Shown: in pieces, positions 30,592 through 40,381 of the stretch
How the letters are laid out: every line of letters begins with the position of its first letter
Numbering within the stretch: position 1 is the stretch's first letter
From: SAR116 cluster bacterium AG-321-K23
GTDB lineage: Bacteria > Pseudomonadota > Alphaproteobacteria > Puniceispirillales > Marisalimonadaceae
DNA: 64,000 nt
NCBI GenBank assembly: GCA_003284565.1
Contig: QBXO01000001.1
Span: 1 to 64,000, forward strand
Direction of reading: 5' to 3'
Notes under the pieces: model-generated
Databases searched by the model: none
Seen by the model: only the letters and a program-made list of their open reading frames with translations
What the model was told of the DNA's origin: nothing
Made by a program: the position numbers and the translations under genes

Positions 30592-32793
30592 ATGCATATG
30601 TTTAAAAATCAAGATATTCCAATAAATAATGATTTAGTATTAATTGGTGGCGGTCATTCTCACATAATGCTAATGATGGAACTAACAAAAAAACCTATTC
30701 AAGGGAATCGAATTACATTAATAAGTAATGAGATAGATACTCCTTATTCTGGTATGATACCAGGTTTTATTGAAGGAATTTATACGTGGAGAGAAACTCA
30801 CATAGATCTCTATAAACTTTGTTTTAAGTTAGATATTAGGTTTATAAATTCAGAAGTTTTAGAAATTTCAGGAACCAATAAAGAAATTATTTTAAAAAAT
30901 AGGCCAAAAATAAAATTTGACGTTTTATCTATAAATACTGGCATACAAAGCAATAATAAAACAATCAAAGGGGCACTTAAATATTCTATTCCAGTTAAAC
31001 CAATCTCAAAATTATCCAATAATTTTTTAAATCAAATAAAAAAAAATAACAATATTGCTTTTATTGGAGGAGGCCCTGCTTCAGTAGAATTGGCTTTAGG
31101 GTTACAAAAACGTTTTAAAAATTCCAAATCTAATTTAAAAATAAGCATAATAACTGGTAAAAATGGACTATTAAGTTCTTTCCCACAAAAAACCATAAAA
31201 GTAGCAAAACAAACTCTACAAAATTCAAAAATTAATGTGATTGAAAAAGTAGAAGTAATTGAAGTACAAAAAGACAAACTGATTTTGTCAGATAAAACTA
31301 AATTGAAAATTGAAAAATCAATTTTATCAACAAATGCAATGGCACCTGAATGGATAAAAAAATCAGATATAATTTTAAATCCCAATAATTTTATAATTGT
31401 TAATAATAAATTTCAAACAAATTACGATTATGTTTTTGCTGCTGGTGATGTAATTGATTTTAATAATCAAAATTTAGGTAAATCAGGGGTTTTTGCAGTT
31501 AAATCTGGAAAACCTCTAGCTAAAAGTATTAGAGGATTTATTCAAAAAAAAGTAGCCGTTCCCTATAAATTTTATAAAAATTATTTATCAATAATTGGAT
31601 TGTCAAATGGGCTTGCCATTGCCACCAAATATCATTTTACATTTACTTCAAAATTAAGTTTTATGTTAAAAAAATTAATAGATCAAAATTTTGTAAAAAA
31701 ATTCAATAATTTGAACCAAAATAATTATTCTTTATTTACAAATTTATTTAAAATTTTTGATGTTATTATTCAAAAAAATAATGAAAATATCTATACTAAT
31801 AATATGCAATGCAGAGGTTGTGCAGCTAAGGTAGATTTCAATGCCCTAAAAACCACTTTAAAAAAAGAAATAATTACAACTTCAGAAGATGCAATTAATA
31901 TAAAAAATTATTCAAAGTTATATCAGAGTGTTGATATGATTAATTCTATTGTATCAGATCCATATCTTTTAGGGAAAATTGCAGCTAATCATGCTATTAG
32001 TGATATTATTGCAGTGAAGTCTAAAGTTATTTCAGCCCTAATGATTTTACAACTGCCATTTTCAAATTCTGAAATAAATTCAAGAGATTTAGAACAAGTT
32101 ACCTCTGGTGCTAGTGATATTTTCAAGTTAGCTGGTTGTTCTATTAGTGGTGGACATACTATGATTGGCAAAGATAAAGATCCAGTAGTTGGATTTTCTG
32201 TGCTAGGTGAAAAGAAAAATGAAATTAATAATAAAATTAGGAATAAATTGAAAGTAAATGATATTTTGATTTTAACTGAAAAAATAGGGTCTGGGATCAT
32301 ATTTGCAGGTATTAATAATGATATTATTGATAGTTATTATCAAATTGAAGTTCTTAATCAGATGTCTCGAGGAAATATTCGTTTTTCAAATATTGCAGAC
32401 CAATTGAAAACATTGCATATGACAGACATAACTGGCTTTGGGCTTGCAAATCATCTTTTAAACCTAATAAAAAGAGATGCTGGGAAGACTGGACTGACAA
32501 TCTATACAGATAAAATACCTATATTTGACGGTGTTACGGAAGCTTTGTCCAAAAAAGTCAGATCTTCATTATTTAACAAGAACTTTAACACTGCACAAAA
32601 AGAATTAATCTATAATAGAGAAACAAAGTCAATAGATGAAATTTTATATGATCCTCAAACCGTTGGAGGTTTGGCATTTATAATTCCAGAAGAGGAAAAA
32701 ATTAAGCAATTTAAAATCTTAAAGGAAAACAAAATTAATTTTACTGAAATAGGTTTTGTAAATAATTTAGATAATAAAATTAGAATAATGTAA
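30592..32793 (+). CDS. selD: fusion: NDH-2-like FAD-dependent oxidoreductase and selenide, water dikinase (SelD)
   Basis: N-terminal LVLIGGGHSHIMLMMEL and FAAGDVIDF (FAD/NAD domains); C-terminal MQCRGCAAKVDF, SVDMINSIVSDPYLLGKIAANHAISDIIA, SGGHTMIG (SelD motifs). Confidence 0.93.
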   Translation: MHMFKNQDIPINNDLVLIGGGHSHIMLMMELTKKPIQGNRITLISNEIDTPYSGMIPGFIEGIYTWRETHIDLYKLCFKLDIRFINSEVLEISGTNKEIILKNRPKIKFDVLSINTGIQSNNKTIKGALKYSIPVKPISKLSNNFLNQIKKNNNIAFIGGGPASVELALGLQKRFKNSKSNLKISIITGKNGLLSSFPQKTIKVAKQTLQNSKINVIEKVEVIEVQKDKLILSDKTKLKIEKSILSTNAMAPEWIKKSDIILNPNNFIIVNNKFQTNYDYVFAAGDVIDFNNQNLGKSGVFAVKSGKPLAKSIRGFIQKKVAVPYKFYKNYLSIIGLSNGLAIATKYHFTFTSKLSFMLKKLIDQNFVKKFNNLNQNNYSLFTNLFKIFDVIIQKNNENIYTNNMQCRGCAAKVDFNALKTTLKKEIITTSEDAINIKNYSKLYQSVDMINSIVSDPYLLGKIAANHAISDIIAVKSKVISALMILQLPFSNSEINSRDLEQVTSGASDIFKLAGCSISGGHTMIGKDKDPVVGFSVLGEKKNEINNKIRNKLKVNDILILTEKIGSGIIFAGINNDIIDSYYQIEVLNQMSRGNIRFSNIADQLKTLHMTDITGFGLANHLLNLIKRDAGKTGLTIYTDKIPIFDGVTEALSKKVRSSLFNKNFNTAQKELIYNRETKSIDEILYDPQTVGGLAFIIPEEEKIKQFKILKENKINFTEIGFVNNLDNKIRIM

Positions 32794-32796
32794 GAA

Positions 32797-33843
32797 ATGG
32801 TAAAAAAATTAAAAACAATTAAAAATTGGGAACGCAAAAACTTCGATGCAATTATTGATGTCAGATCTCCATCAGAATTTGCTAATGATCATATAATAGG
32901 GGCTATCAATTGCCCTGTATTATCTGACCAGGAAAGAGAAAAAGTTGGTACCATTTATAAAAATGAAAGTACCTTTAAAGCCAAAATAATTGGATCTACT
33001 CTTACTGCAAGAAATATTGCAGACCATATTGAAAAAAATTTTCTTGAACAAAAAGGTTCATGGCAACCATTAATCTATTGTTGGAGAGGTGGACAAAGAT
33101 CAAAAGCTTTTTCAATTATTTTATCAGAAGTAGGATGGCGAACATACCAATTAGATGGTGGATACAAAGAGTATAGAAATGGTGTTGTAAAATTTTTTGA
33201 AACCATAGGATCTAAATTAAAAATAATTTTAATTAGTGGAAAAACTGGTTCTGCAAAAACTAAAATTTTACAAAGTATTGAGGAATTAGGTGGACAAATA
33301 TTAGATCTTGAAGGTTTGGCCAATCATAAAGGTTCTTTGTTAGGTAAAATACCCGGTTTAGAACAACCTTCTCAAAAATTATTTGAAAGTAAATTATTCA
33401 ATAAACTTAAACAATTTAACCTTAAAAAAAATATATTTATTGAAGCAGAAAGTAGCAAAATTGGTAATGTTCACATTCCTAAAACAATTTGGGCCAAAAT
33501 GATAGTTTCACCTAGAGTTGAGATTAAAGCAGATTTAAAATTACGAGCAAATTTTCTTGTTAAAGATTATGATTATATGTGCAACGATCCTGAACTGATT
33601 TATCCCTTACTTAATGGTATAAAAAATAGATTAAGTAAAAATTTGATAAATACTTGGAAGGATTTAATACTTAAAAAAAATTGGATAGAGCTAACAGAAA
33701 GTTTTTTAGAAAATCATTATGACCCTTCATATACCTCTAATACAATCAAAAACGATCGTAAAATAATAAAACTTATAAATGCTAAATCTTTAAGTCATTC
33801 GGAAATTCCAAAAATAGCTAAAATAATTTTAAAAAATAATTAG
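32797..33843 (+). CDS. selU: tRNA 2-selenouridine synthase
   Basis: Rhodanese domain IIDVRSPSEFANDHIIGAINCPVL...IYCWRGGQRSKAFS and C-terminal P-loop-like ISGKTGSAKTKIL; directly follows selD (3-nt gap). Confidence 0.94.
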   Translation: MVKKLKTIKNWERKNFDAIIDVRSPSEFANDHIIGAINCPVLSDQEREKVGTIYKNESTFKAKIIGSTLTARNIADHIEKNFLEQKGSWQPLIYCWRGGQRSKAFSIILSEVGWRTYQLDGGYKEYRNGVVKFFETIGSKLKIILISGKTGSAKTKILQSIEELGGQILDLEGLANHKGSLLGKIPGLEQPSQKLFESKLFNKLKQFNLKKNIFIEAESSKIGNVHIPKTIWAKMIVSPRVEIKADLKLRANFLVKDYDYMCNDPELIYPLLNGIKNRLSKNLINTWKDLILKKNWIELTESFLENHYDPSYTSNTIKNDRKIIKLINAKSLSHSEIPKIAKIILKNN

Positions 33844-33927
33844 TTTTCAACTCTTTGAATTGGTTTATTAAATTGTTGCATTTTATAATAATTAGATTAA
33901 AAACATAAAGATAAGTAATTGGTTTAT

Positions 33928-34002
33928 TCCCCGGTAGCTCAGCGGTAGAGCAGACGACTGTTAATCGTCTGGCCGGCGGTTCGAATCCGTCCCGGGGAGC
34001 CA
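33928..34002 (+). tRNA. tRNA-Asn (GTT), CCA encoded
   Basis: Acceptor TCCCCGG/CCGGGGA, discriminator G, CCA, anticodon loop CTGTTAA, T-loop GGTTCGAATCC. Confidence 0.96.
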
Positions 34003-34245
34003 CTATTTACATAACTTTTCCCAAGAATCTACAATTTCATGAAAATTAACTTCCTTAAGATATTTTGATATTAATACAGGTTGGTTCATAAATTTATTAT
34101 CAGCATAAAAAAGTAATAAACTTATTTCAGCTTCTAGTAATTTACACTCTGTTTCAAACTTATTACTACTAGCATTATTATTTTTTTCTGCAAAGGCAGG
34201 GAAATTTGAGAATAAAATAAATAAAAATACCTTAAAAAATTTCAT
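34003..34245 (-). CDS. small secreted hypothetical protein
   Basis: 80 aa with N-terminal signal peptide (MKFFKVFLFILFSNFPAFA); stop codon abuts the tRNA-Asn CCA end. Confidence 0.55.
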   Translation of the reverse strand: MKFFKVFLFILFSNFPAFAEKNNNASSNKFETECKLLEAEISLLLFYADNKFMNQPVLISKYLKEVNFHEIVDSWEKLCK

Positions 34246-34264
34246 TTTGATTTCACAATTTTAG

Positions 34265-34702
34265 TTATAAAAGTTTTACTGCAAAGTAACCTACAAATAT
34301 ATATCGTAATATTTTTGATATTGAAACTATAGTGATAAATATTATAAAAGGAACACGAAACATACCTGCAACAATTGTTAAGGGGTCTCCAATAAAAGGA
34401 ACCCATGAAAGAAATAAAGACCATTTTCCATACTTTAGATACCATAAAGATACATTACATAATTGTTTTTTTTTAACAGGAAACCATCTTTTATTTATAA
34501 ATTTTGTTATATAAAATCCTAAGTACCAATTAATAATTGAACCTAATATATTACCAAAACTTGCAAAAAAAATTAGTAAAAATAGTGAATATTTTTTTAT
34601 TAAAATAAAAGTGGTTAATGTTATTTCAGAATGCCCAGGAAGTATTGTTGAAGACAAAAACGAAGAAATAAAGAGACTACTATAAGCTTCTAACGAATTC
34701 AT
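34265..34702 (-). CDS. YqaA/DedA-like (SNARE-associated) membrane protein
   Basis: SSFLSSTILPGHSEI, FGNILGSIINWYLG, SWVPFIGDPLTIVAGMFR; start overlaps the upstream ABC-F stop by 1 nt (TAATG). Confidence 0.83.
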   Translation of the reverse strand: MNSLEAYSSLFISSFLSSTILPGHSEITLTTFILIKKYSLFLLIFFASFGNILGSIINWYLGFYITKFINKRWFPVKKKQLCNVSLWYLKYGKWSLFLSWVPFIGDPLTIVAGMFRVPFIIFITIVSISKILRYIFVGYFAVKLL

Positions 34703-36558
34703 TATTTACAACTTTCTATTTTAACTGCTAATTCTTCCCATTTTTTTTCTTCTTCGGAAATAAGATTTTTCAAAGTTTTTAACTCACTACTGACTTCCTG
34801 AATACGTTTTTGGTTGTTAGCTTCATAGAAATTTTCAAGCAACATCTCATTTTCTAAATTATTTTTTTTATTTTCATAAACAGTAATTTTGTTTTCACAA
34901 TTTTTTAAAAGTTTTTTTAAATCTCTAGTGTTAAAAGTTTTAGACTTAACTTGATCTATTTTTTTATCACCAATATACTTTTGTTTGGTTTTAATTAAAT
35001 TGTTGTTTAAGACCAACTTTCTATATTCATAAATATCACCTGAAAACTCTGAAACATTCCCATCTTTTATAATGATTAATCGGTCAACTAATCTTTCTAC
35101 CAAGAAAGCATCATGACTTACCAAAATTAATGATCCTGTGTAATCATTTAAAGCCATAATGAGTGCTTCCCTACTCTCAATATCTAAATGATTAGTAGGC
35201 TCATCTAGAATTAACAAATCAGGTTTTTCAATAACAACTAAAAGAAGTAATAATCTAGCTTTTTGTCCTCCAGACAATCTTTTTACTTCAATATCCATAG
35301 TATCTTGAGTAAAACCAGCTGAACCAAGTTTAGCTCTAATCGCAGAAGGAACTTCTTTGTCAAGTTTTGAATATAGATGCTGAAAAGGTGATTCATTTGG
35401 CTTTAACTCATCTAGCTGGTGTTGTGCAAAATATCCAATTTTCATTTTTTGTGGAGAATTTAATTTTCCTTTCATTAAATTTAATTTTTTGGCTAGTAAC
35501 TTTGAAAAAGTAGATTTACCCTCTCCATTAACTCCTAAAAGGCCAATACGATCATCCGGATCTATACTCAAATTTATATTTTTTAAAACAGGTACGTTAT
35601 CATATCCAACAGTGGCTTCATCAATCGTAATTAATGGGGGAGAAAATTTTGTAACTATGTCAAATCTGAAAGTTGGGATTTTTTGGTTTTCTTCAATTAC
35701 AATGGGCTTCATTTTTTCCAATATTTTAATCCTTGATTGAGCTTGTTTAGCTTTGGAAGCTTTAGCTTTAAAACGATTAATAAAGCTTTCTAAGTGTGCT
35801 CTTTGGGAATCTTGTTTATTTTTTTGAGATATTTTTTGCTCTAATTGAAGTCTTCTTTCGTTATCAAAAAAGTTATAATTACCATTATAAAAAATTAATT
35901 TCTTATTTGTTAGATGTAATATGCTAGTTACTGATTTATTCAGCAGATTCCTATCGTGAGAAATAACCAAAACAGTATTTTTAAATTTTTGTAAGTAATT
36001 TTCTAACCAAACTGAACCTTCAAAATCGAGATAGTTTGTGGGTTCATCAAGTAAAAGTAATTCTGGATTAGAAAACAGCACACTTGCTAGTGCAACACGC
36101 ATTCTCCAACCACCTGAAAAGCTGTAGCATGGTTTAATAATATCATCTTTGCTAAACCCCAAACCATTTAAAATTGAAGATGCCCTCGCTTCAGCAGAGT
36201 ATGCATTAATATCCGACAACCTAGTATGAATTTCTGCAATTTTGTTTGGATCTTTTTCTATTTGAGCATTGTGTAAAAGTTGTGATCTTTCAATATCAGC
36301 CTCTAAAACTGTATTTAATAATGTTGCTTCAGTTGAAGGAGCTTCTTGTGAAACATAGCCAATCTTATGATTTTTTGGTACCTCAATCATTCCACCGTCT
36401 AAAATAATTTCATTTAAAATTAATTTGAATAAAGTAGTTTTTCCAGCTCCATTTCTTCCAACAATACCAACCTTATGTCCCGATGGAACAAATCCAGACG
36501 CATTTTCAAATAGTGGGACACCACCAATAGAGAAGTAAATATTTTTAAAATTAATCAT
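34702..36558 (-). CDS. ABC-F family ATPase (Uup/YheS-like)
   Basis: Two ABC domains: GRNGAGKTTLFKL, SGGWRMRVALASVLFSNPELLLLDEPTNYLD, GVNGEGKSTFSKLL, LSGGQKARLLLL; coiled-coil C-terminus; no TM. Confidence 0.94.
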   Translation of the reverse strand: MINFKNIYFSIGGVPLFENASGFVPSGHKVGIVGRNGAGKTTLFKLILNEIILDGGMIEVPKNHKIGYVSQEAPSTEATLLNTVLEADIERSQLLHNAQIEKDPNKIAEIHTRLSDINAYSAEARASSILNGLGFSKDDIIKPCYSFSGGWRMRVALASVLFSNPELLLLDEPTNYLDFEGSVWLENYLQKFKNTVLVISHDRNLLNKSVTSILHLTNKKLIFYNGNYNFFDNERRLQLEQKISQKNKQDSQRAHLESFINRFKAKASKAKQAQSRIKILEKMKPIVIEENQKIPTFRFDIVTKFSPPLITIDEATVGYDNVPVLKNINLSIDPDDRIGLLGVNGEGKSTFSKLLAKKLNLMKGKLNSPQKMKIGYFAQHQLDELKPNESPFQHLYSKLDKEVPSAIRAKLGSAGFTQDTMDIEVKRLSGGQKARLLLLLVVIEKPDLLILDEPTNHLDIESREALIMALNDYTGSLILVSHDAFLVERLVDRLIIIKDGNVSEFSGDIYEYRKLVLNNNLIKTKQKYIGDKKIDQVKSKTFNTRDLKKLLKNCENKITVYENKKNNLENEMLLENFYEANNQKRIQEVSSELKTLKNLISEEEKKWEELAVKIESCK

Positions 36559-36629
36559 TTTAAATTTTCAATATTAAATTAATATAGCATTTGTATATAT
36601 AAAACTGATTATTAGTTAAGTAAAAATTT

Positions 36630-37634
36630 ATGAAATATGATATTAAAAATAATTTTGTTGATACGGTTGGGAATACCCCACTAATAAAATTAAAAAAAGC
36701 TAGTGAAATTACTGGGTGTGAAATTTATGGAAAAGCCGAGTTTCTTAACCCAGGTTCATCTATAAAAGACAGAGCTGCTAAAGGTATTGTTATAGATGCA
36801 ATAGAAAAAAAACAATTATTACCAGGAGGCATAATTGTTGAGGGCACAGCAGGTAACACTGGTATCGGCCTAGGACTAGTTGGAAATTCATTAGGATATA
36901 AAACCTTAATTATTATGCCTGAGACCCAAAGTCAGGAAAAAAAAGATGCTTTAAAATTAATTGGATGTGAATTAAAATTAGTCCCTGCTTTGCCTTATTC
37001 AAATCCTGGTAATTACATAAGACAATCACAACAAATCGCTGAGGATTTGGCCAAAACACATGAAAATGGCGTTCTTTGGGCTAATCAATTTGACAATCTT
37101 GCTAATCAAATGTCACATTACAACTCTACAGGGCCTGAAATATGGGAACAAACAGAAGGTAAAGTTGACGCTTTTACATGTGCAGTTGGCACTGGAGGAA
37201 CTTTATCTGGTACAGGACTATTTTTAAAAGAAAAAAATAAAAATATTAAAATAGGTTTATCAGATCCTTATGGCTCTGGGTTGTATAATTTTTATCAAAA
37301 TGGTGAAATGAAATCAGAAGGAAACTCAATAACTGAGGGAATTGGTCAGGGTAGAGTTACTAAAAATTTGGAAAACTGTCCTATAGATTTGTCATTTAAA
37401 ATTAATGATAACAATGCCTTAGGCGTTATATTTGATTTACTTAGTGAGGAAGGTTTGTTTCTCGGAGGCTCTAGTGGTATTAACGTTGCTGGAGCAATTG
37501 AGTTAGCAAAAGAACTAGGTCCAGGACACACAGTTGTAACGATCTTGTGTGATTCCGGACAAAGATATCAATCTAAAATATGGAATCCAGAATTTTTAAA
37601 ATCTAAAGATTTAGTAGTTCCTAATTGGTTATAA
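36630..37634 (+). CDS. cysteine synthase family PLP enzyme
   Basis: NTPLIKLKKAS, NPGSSIKDRAAKGI, EGTAGNTGIGLG, GTGGTLSGTG, GGSSGINV. Confidence 0.9.
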   Translation: MKYDIKNNFVDTVGNTPLIKLKKASEITGCEIYGKAEFLNPGSSIKDRAAKGIVIDAIEKKQLLPGGIIVEGTAGNTGIGLGLVGNSLGYKTLIIMPETQSQEKKDALKLIGCELKLVPALPYSNPGNYIRQSQQIAEDLAKTHENGVLWANQFDNLANQMSHYNSTGPEIWEQTEGKVDAFTCAVGTGGTLSGTGLFLKEKNKNIKIGLSDPYGSGLYNFYQNGEMKSEGNSITEGIGQGRVTKNLENCPIDLSFKINDNNALGVIFDLLSEEGLFLGGSSGINVAGAIELAKELGPGHTVVTILCDSGQRYQSKIWNPEFLKSKDLVVPNWL

Positions 37635-37647
37635 ATGGAGATATATT

Positions 37648-38493
37648 TTGAACAACTCTTTATTCGTAGAGCCTAATTTTCTAAAAAATAAACTTAATGA
37701 TGCAAATATAAAAATTTTGGACGCTACATTTTTCCTTCCAGACTCTGGCTTAAATGCTGAAGAAGAATATGAAAAAGAACACATTTCTAATTCAGTTTTT
37801 TTTGATATTAATAAAATTGCTGATCCAAAAAATCCCTTACCTCACATGATACCATCAAAAGATCTTTTTTCTGATATGATGCAAAACTTAGGTCTTAACA
37901 ATGAAGACGAAATTATTATCTATGATAATTCACCGTTGCTATCTTCGGCTCGCGCATGGTTTTTACTTCGATATTTTGGTCATAGAAACATTTTAATCTT
38001 AAATGGTGGATTAAAAAATTGGAAAAAATGTGGTGGAGAAACAACAATAAAAAAAACAATTATTTCTAAAGGCAACTTTATTAGTAAGACTGAAAAAACA
38101 GAGTTAGTTATAAATTTAGAAGAAATGATTTCTTATTCAAAAAATAATTCCAAAATAATTTTAGATGCTAGATCTTATAAAAGGTTTACTGGCGAAGCTA
38201 AAGAACCGAGACCAGGATTAAAATCTGGTCATATTCCTAATTCAAAAAGCTTACCTTCTTCTGAATTACTTACAAGTGACGGGCTCCTTAAATCAAATGA
38301 AGAGTTAGATAATTTTTTTTCTAATAGTAATATTGATACATCGGAAGATATAATCGCAACTTGTGGATCTGGTGTATCTGCATGTGTGATTTCAGTTGCA
38401 CTTTATTGCTTAGGTAAAGAAAATGTACCTGTTTATGATGGTTCATGGACTGAGTGGGCAACATCAGCACAAAAAATACAAACAGGAAATTAA
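37648..38493 (+). CDS. sseA: 3-mercaptopyruvate/thiosulfate sulfurtransferase
   Basis: Two rhodanese domains; HISNSVFFDINKIAD, active-site-like CGSGVSACV; TTG start. Confidence 0.92.
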   Translation: MNNSLFVEPNFLKNKLNDANIKILDATFFLPDSGLNAEEEYEKEHISNSVFFDINKIADPKNPLPHMIPSKDLFSDMMQNLGLNNEDEIIIYDNSPLLSSARAWFLLRYFGHRNILILNGGLKNWKKCGGETTIKKTIISKGNFISKTEKTELVINLEEMISYSKNNSKIILDARSYKRFTGEAKEPRPGLKSGHIPNSKSLPSSELLTSDGLLKSNEELDNFFSNSNIDTSEDIIATCGSGVSACVISVALYCLGKENVPVYDGSWTEWATSAQKIQTGN

Positions 38494-38501
38494 TCTATAG
38501 G

Positions 38502-39263
38502 CTAATGATTAAGAATTTGGCTTAAAAAAAGTTTAGTTCTGTCATTTTTAGGATTGTTAAAAAAGTTCTTAGGGTCATTCTGTTCTATGATTTCACCTTC
38601 ATCCATGAAAATAACACTATCTGCAACTTTTTTTGCAAAACCCATTTCATGAGTTACAACTATCATCGTCATTCCAGTTTCAGCTAATTCTATCATAGTG
38701 TCTAAAACTTCTTTTATCATTTCTGGATCAAGGGCAGATGTAGGTTCATCAAATAACATTATTTTAGGTTGCATACATAATGATCGCGCAATAGCAACCC
38801 TTTGTTGTTGACCTCCAGATAATTGTCCAGGATATTTCAAAGCCTGCTCAGGAATTTTCACTCTAGTTAATAACTCCATTGCTAATTCCTCGGCTTCTTT
38901 TTTTGGAAGTTTTTTTACCCAAATTGGAGCTAGAGTACAATTTTCAAGAACAGTTAAATGAGGAAACAAATTAAAAGACTGGAAAACCATTCCTACATCA
39001 CTTCTTATGGCTTCAAGATTTTTTAAATCTCCAGTCAACTCAACATTATTTACTATTATATCTCCCTGTTGATGAACTTCTAATCTATTAATACACCTAA
39101 TGAGCGTTGACTTTCCAGATCCTGATGGTCCACAAATAACTATTCGTTCACCTTGGTTTACGCCTAAAGAAATATTTTTAAGAACATGAAAATTACCAAA
39201 CCATTTATGCATTTCTTTTATTTGGATAACTGTTTTTGAAGATTTATTGTTATTTATTACCAT
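38502..39263 (-). CDS. aapP: general L-amino acid ABC transporter ATP-binding protein
   Basis: [53 protein letters not shown]; operon context. Confidence 0.94.
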   Translation of the reverse strand: MVINNNKSSKTVIQIKEMHKWFGNFHVLKNISLGVNQGERIVICGPSGSGKSTLIRCINRLEVHQQGDIIVNNVELTGDLKNLEAIRSDVGMVFQSFNLFPHLTVLENCTLAPIWVKKLPKKEAEELAMELLTRVKIPEQALKYPGQLSGGQQQRVAIARSLCMQPKIMLFDEPTSALDPEMIKEVLDTMIELAETGMTMIVVTHEMGFAKKVADSVIFMDEGEIIEQNDPKNFFNNPKNDRTKLFLSQILNH

Positions 39264-39270
39264 TTTATTC

Positions 39271-40380
39271 TCACTTCTTATCAGTGTTTAATTTATTTTC
39301 AAGCCACAATGAATAACGAGACATAGCAAAACAACTTACAAAAAAGAATAATGCTACAAATAAATAAGTTTCAGTAGATAAACCATTCCATTTTGTATCA
39401 GCAAGTGCTGCCCTACCTATACCAAGTGGATCAAGTAATCCAATAACTACGACAAGTGTTGTGTCTTTATATAAACCAATAAAAGTGTTAACAATTCCAG
39501 GTATAGAAATCTTTAGAGCTTGTGGAAGTGTTATAAATCTTGTTTTTTGCCAATAATTCATTCCTAAAGCGTCAGCAGCTTCATACTGACCCTTTGGAAT
39601 AGCTTGTATCCCACCTCTTATCACTTCTGCTATGTAAGCAGCAGAGAAAAAAGTAAACATAATTATAACTCTTACTAAAATACTAAAATTAGTTCCAGGA
39701 GGAAGAAAATAATTTAGCATTGAGGATGCAACAAAAAGAAGTGTTATAAGCGGGACTCCTCTCATAAATTCAATGAAACAGACGCTTAATGTTCTAACTA
39801 CTGTTAAATTCGATTGTCTTCCCAATGCTAGTAGAATTCCTAGAGGCAAAGAACAAACAATACCGCAAACACCTAAAATGACTGTAAGCATAAAGCCACC
39901 AAAAAGACTATATTCAATTTTCTGAAGACCAAAGTAACCACCCATAATTAATACAAAAGCAAAAAATGGATAAAATAAACTAAAATATAATAGCCACTTT
40001 CTTTTTGGTATATCGGGATACAGTAAAGGTGCAAAAGCTATAAACATTGTTAAAAATGTTATGTCAATCCTCCACCTTTCAGCTTCAGGGTAAAACCCAT
40101 AAACAAACTGACCCACTCTTCTTGTTATAACTGCCCAACAAGCACCATCATTTATTTTTCTGCACGCAATTTTAGATTCAGCATCAAAAACAGCGTCTAA
40201 GAAAAACCAGCCTATTATTCCATTAATTAAATAGTAAAGAAGTACAACTGATATGATTGTAAGTAGGGAGTTACTTATAGATGAAAATAAATTTTGTCTA
40301 ATCCATCCATATACTCCAACTGTGCCAGGAGGAGGAGGAAGATCAGGATAGTTTCCTGGTTTATAAGTCTTTTCACTCAT
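39271..40380 (-). CDS. aapM: general L-amino acid ABC transporter permease
   Basis: PAAT permease [32 protein letters not shown]; long N-terminal domain typical of AapM. Confidence 0.92.
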   Translation of the reverse strand: MSEKTYKPGNYPDLPPPPGTVGVYGWIRQNLFSSISNSLLTIISVVLLYYLINGIIGWFFLDAVFDAESKIACRKINDGACWAVITRRVGQFVYGFYPEAERWRIDITFLTMFIAFAPLLYPDIPKRKWLLYFSLFYPFFAFVLIMGGYFGLQKIEYSLFGGFMLTVILGVCGIVCSLPLGILLALGRQSNLTVVRTLSVCFIEFMRGVPLITLLFVASSMLNYFLPPGTNFSILVRVIIMFTFFSAAYIAEVIRGGIQAIPKGQYEAADALGMNYWQKTRFITLPQALKISIPGIVNTFIGLYKDTTLVVVIGLLDPLGIGRAALADTKWNGLSTETYLFVALFFFVSCFAMSRYSLWLENKLNTDKK

Positions 40381-40381
40381 C

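Noticed and set aside
31032-31385. 117-aa - strand ORF
   Set aside because: Antisense to the selD fusion gene; no family features.
33818-34003. - strand ORF MAPRDGFEPPARRLTVVCSTAELPG...
   Set aside because: Antisense translation of tRNA-Asn; the GFEPP...STAELPG pattern is a well-known spurious ORF type over tRNA genes.
34242-34445. 67-aa - strand ORF
   Set aside because: Alternative frame inside the YqaA/DedA-like gene, which has better family support.
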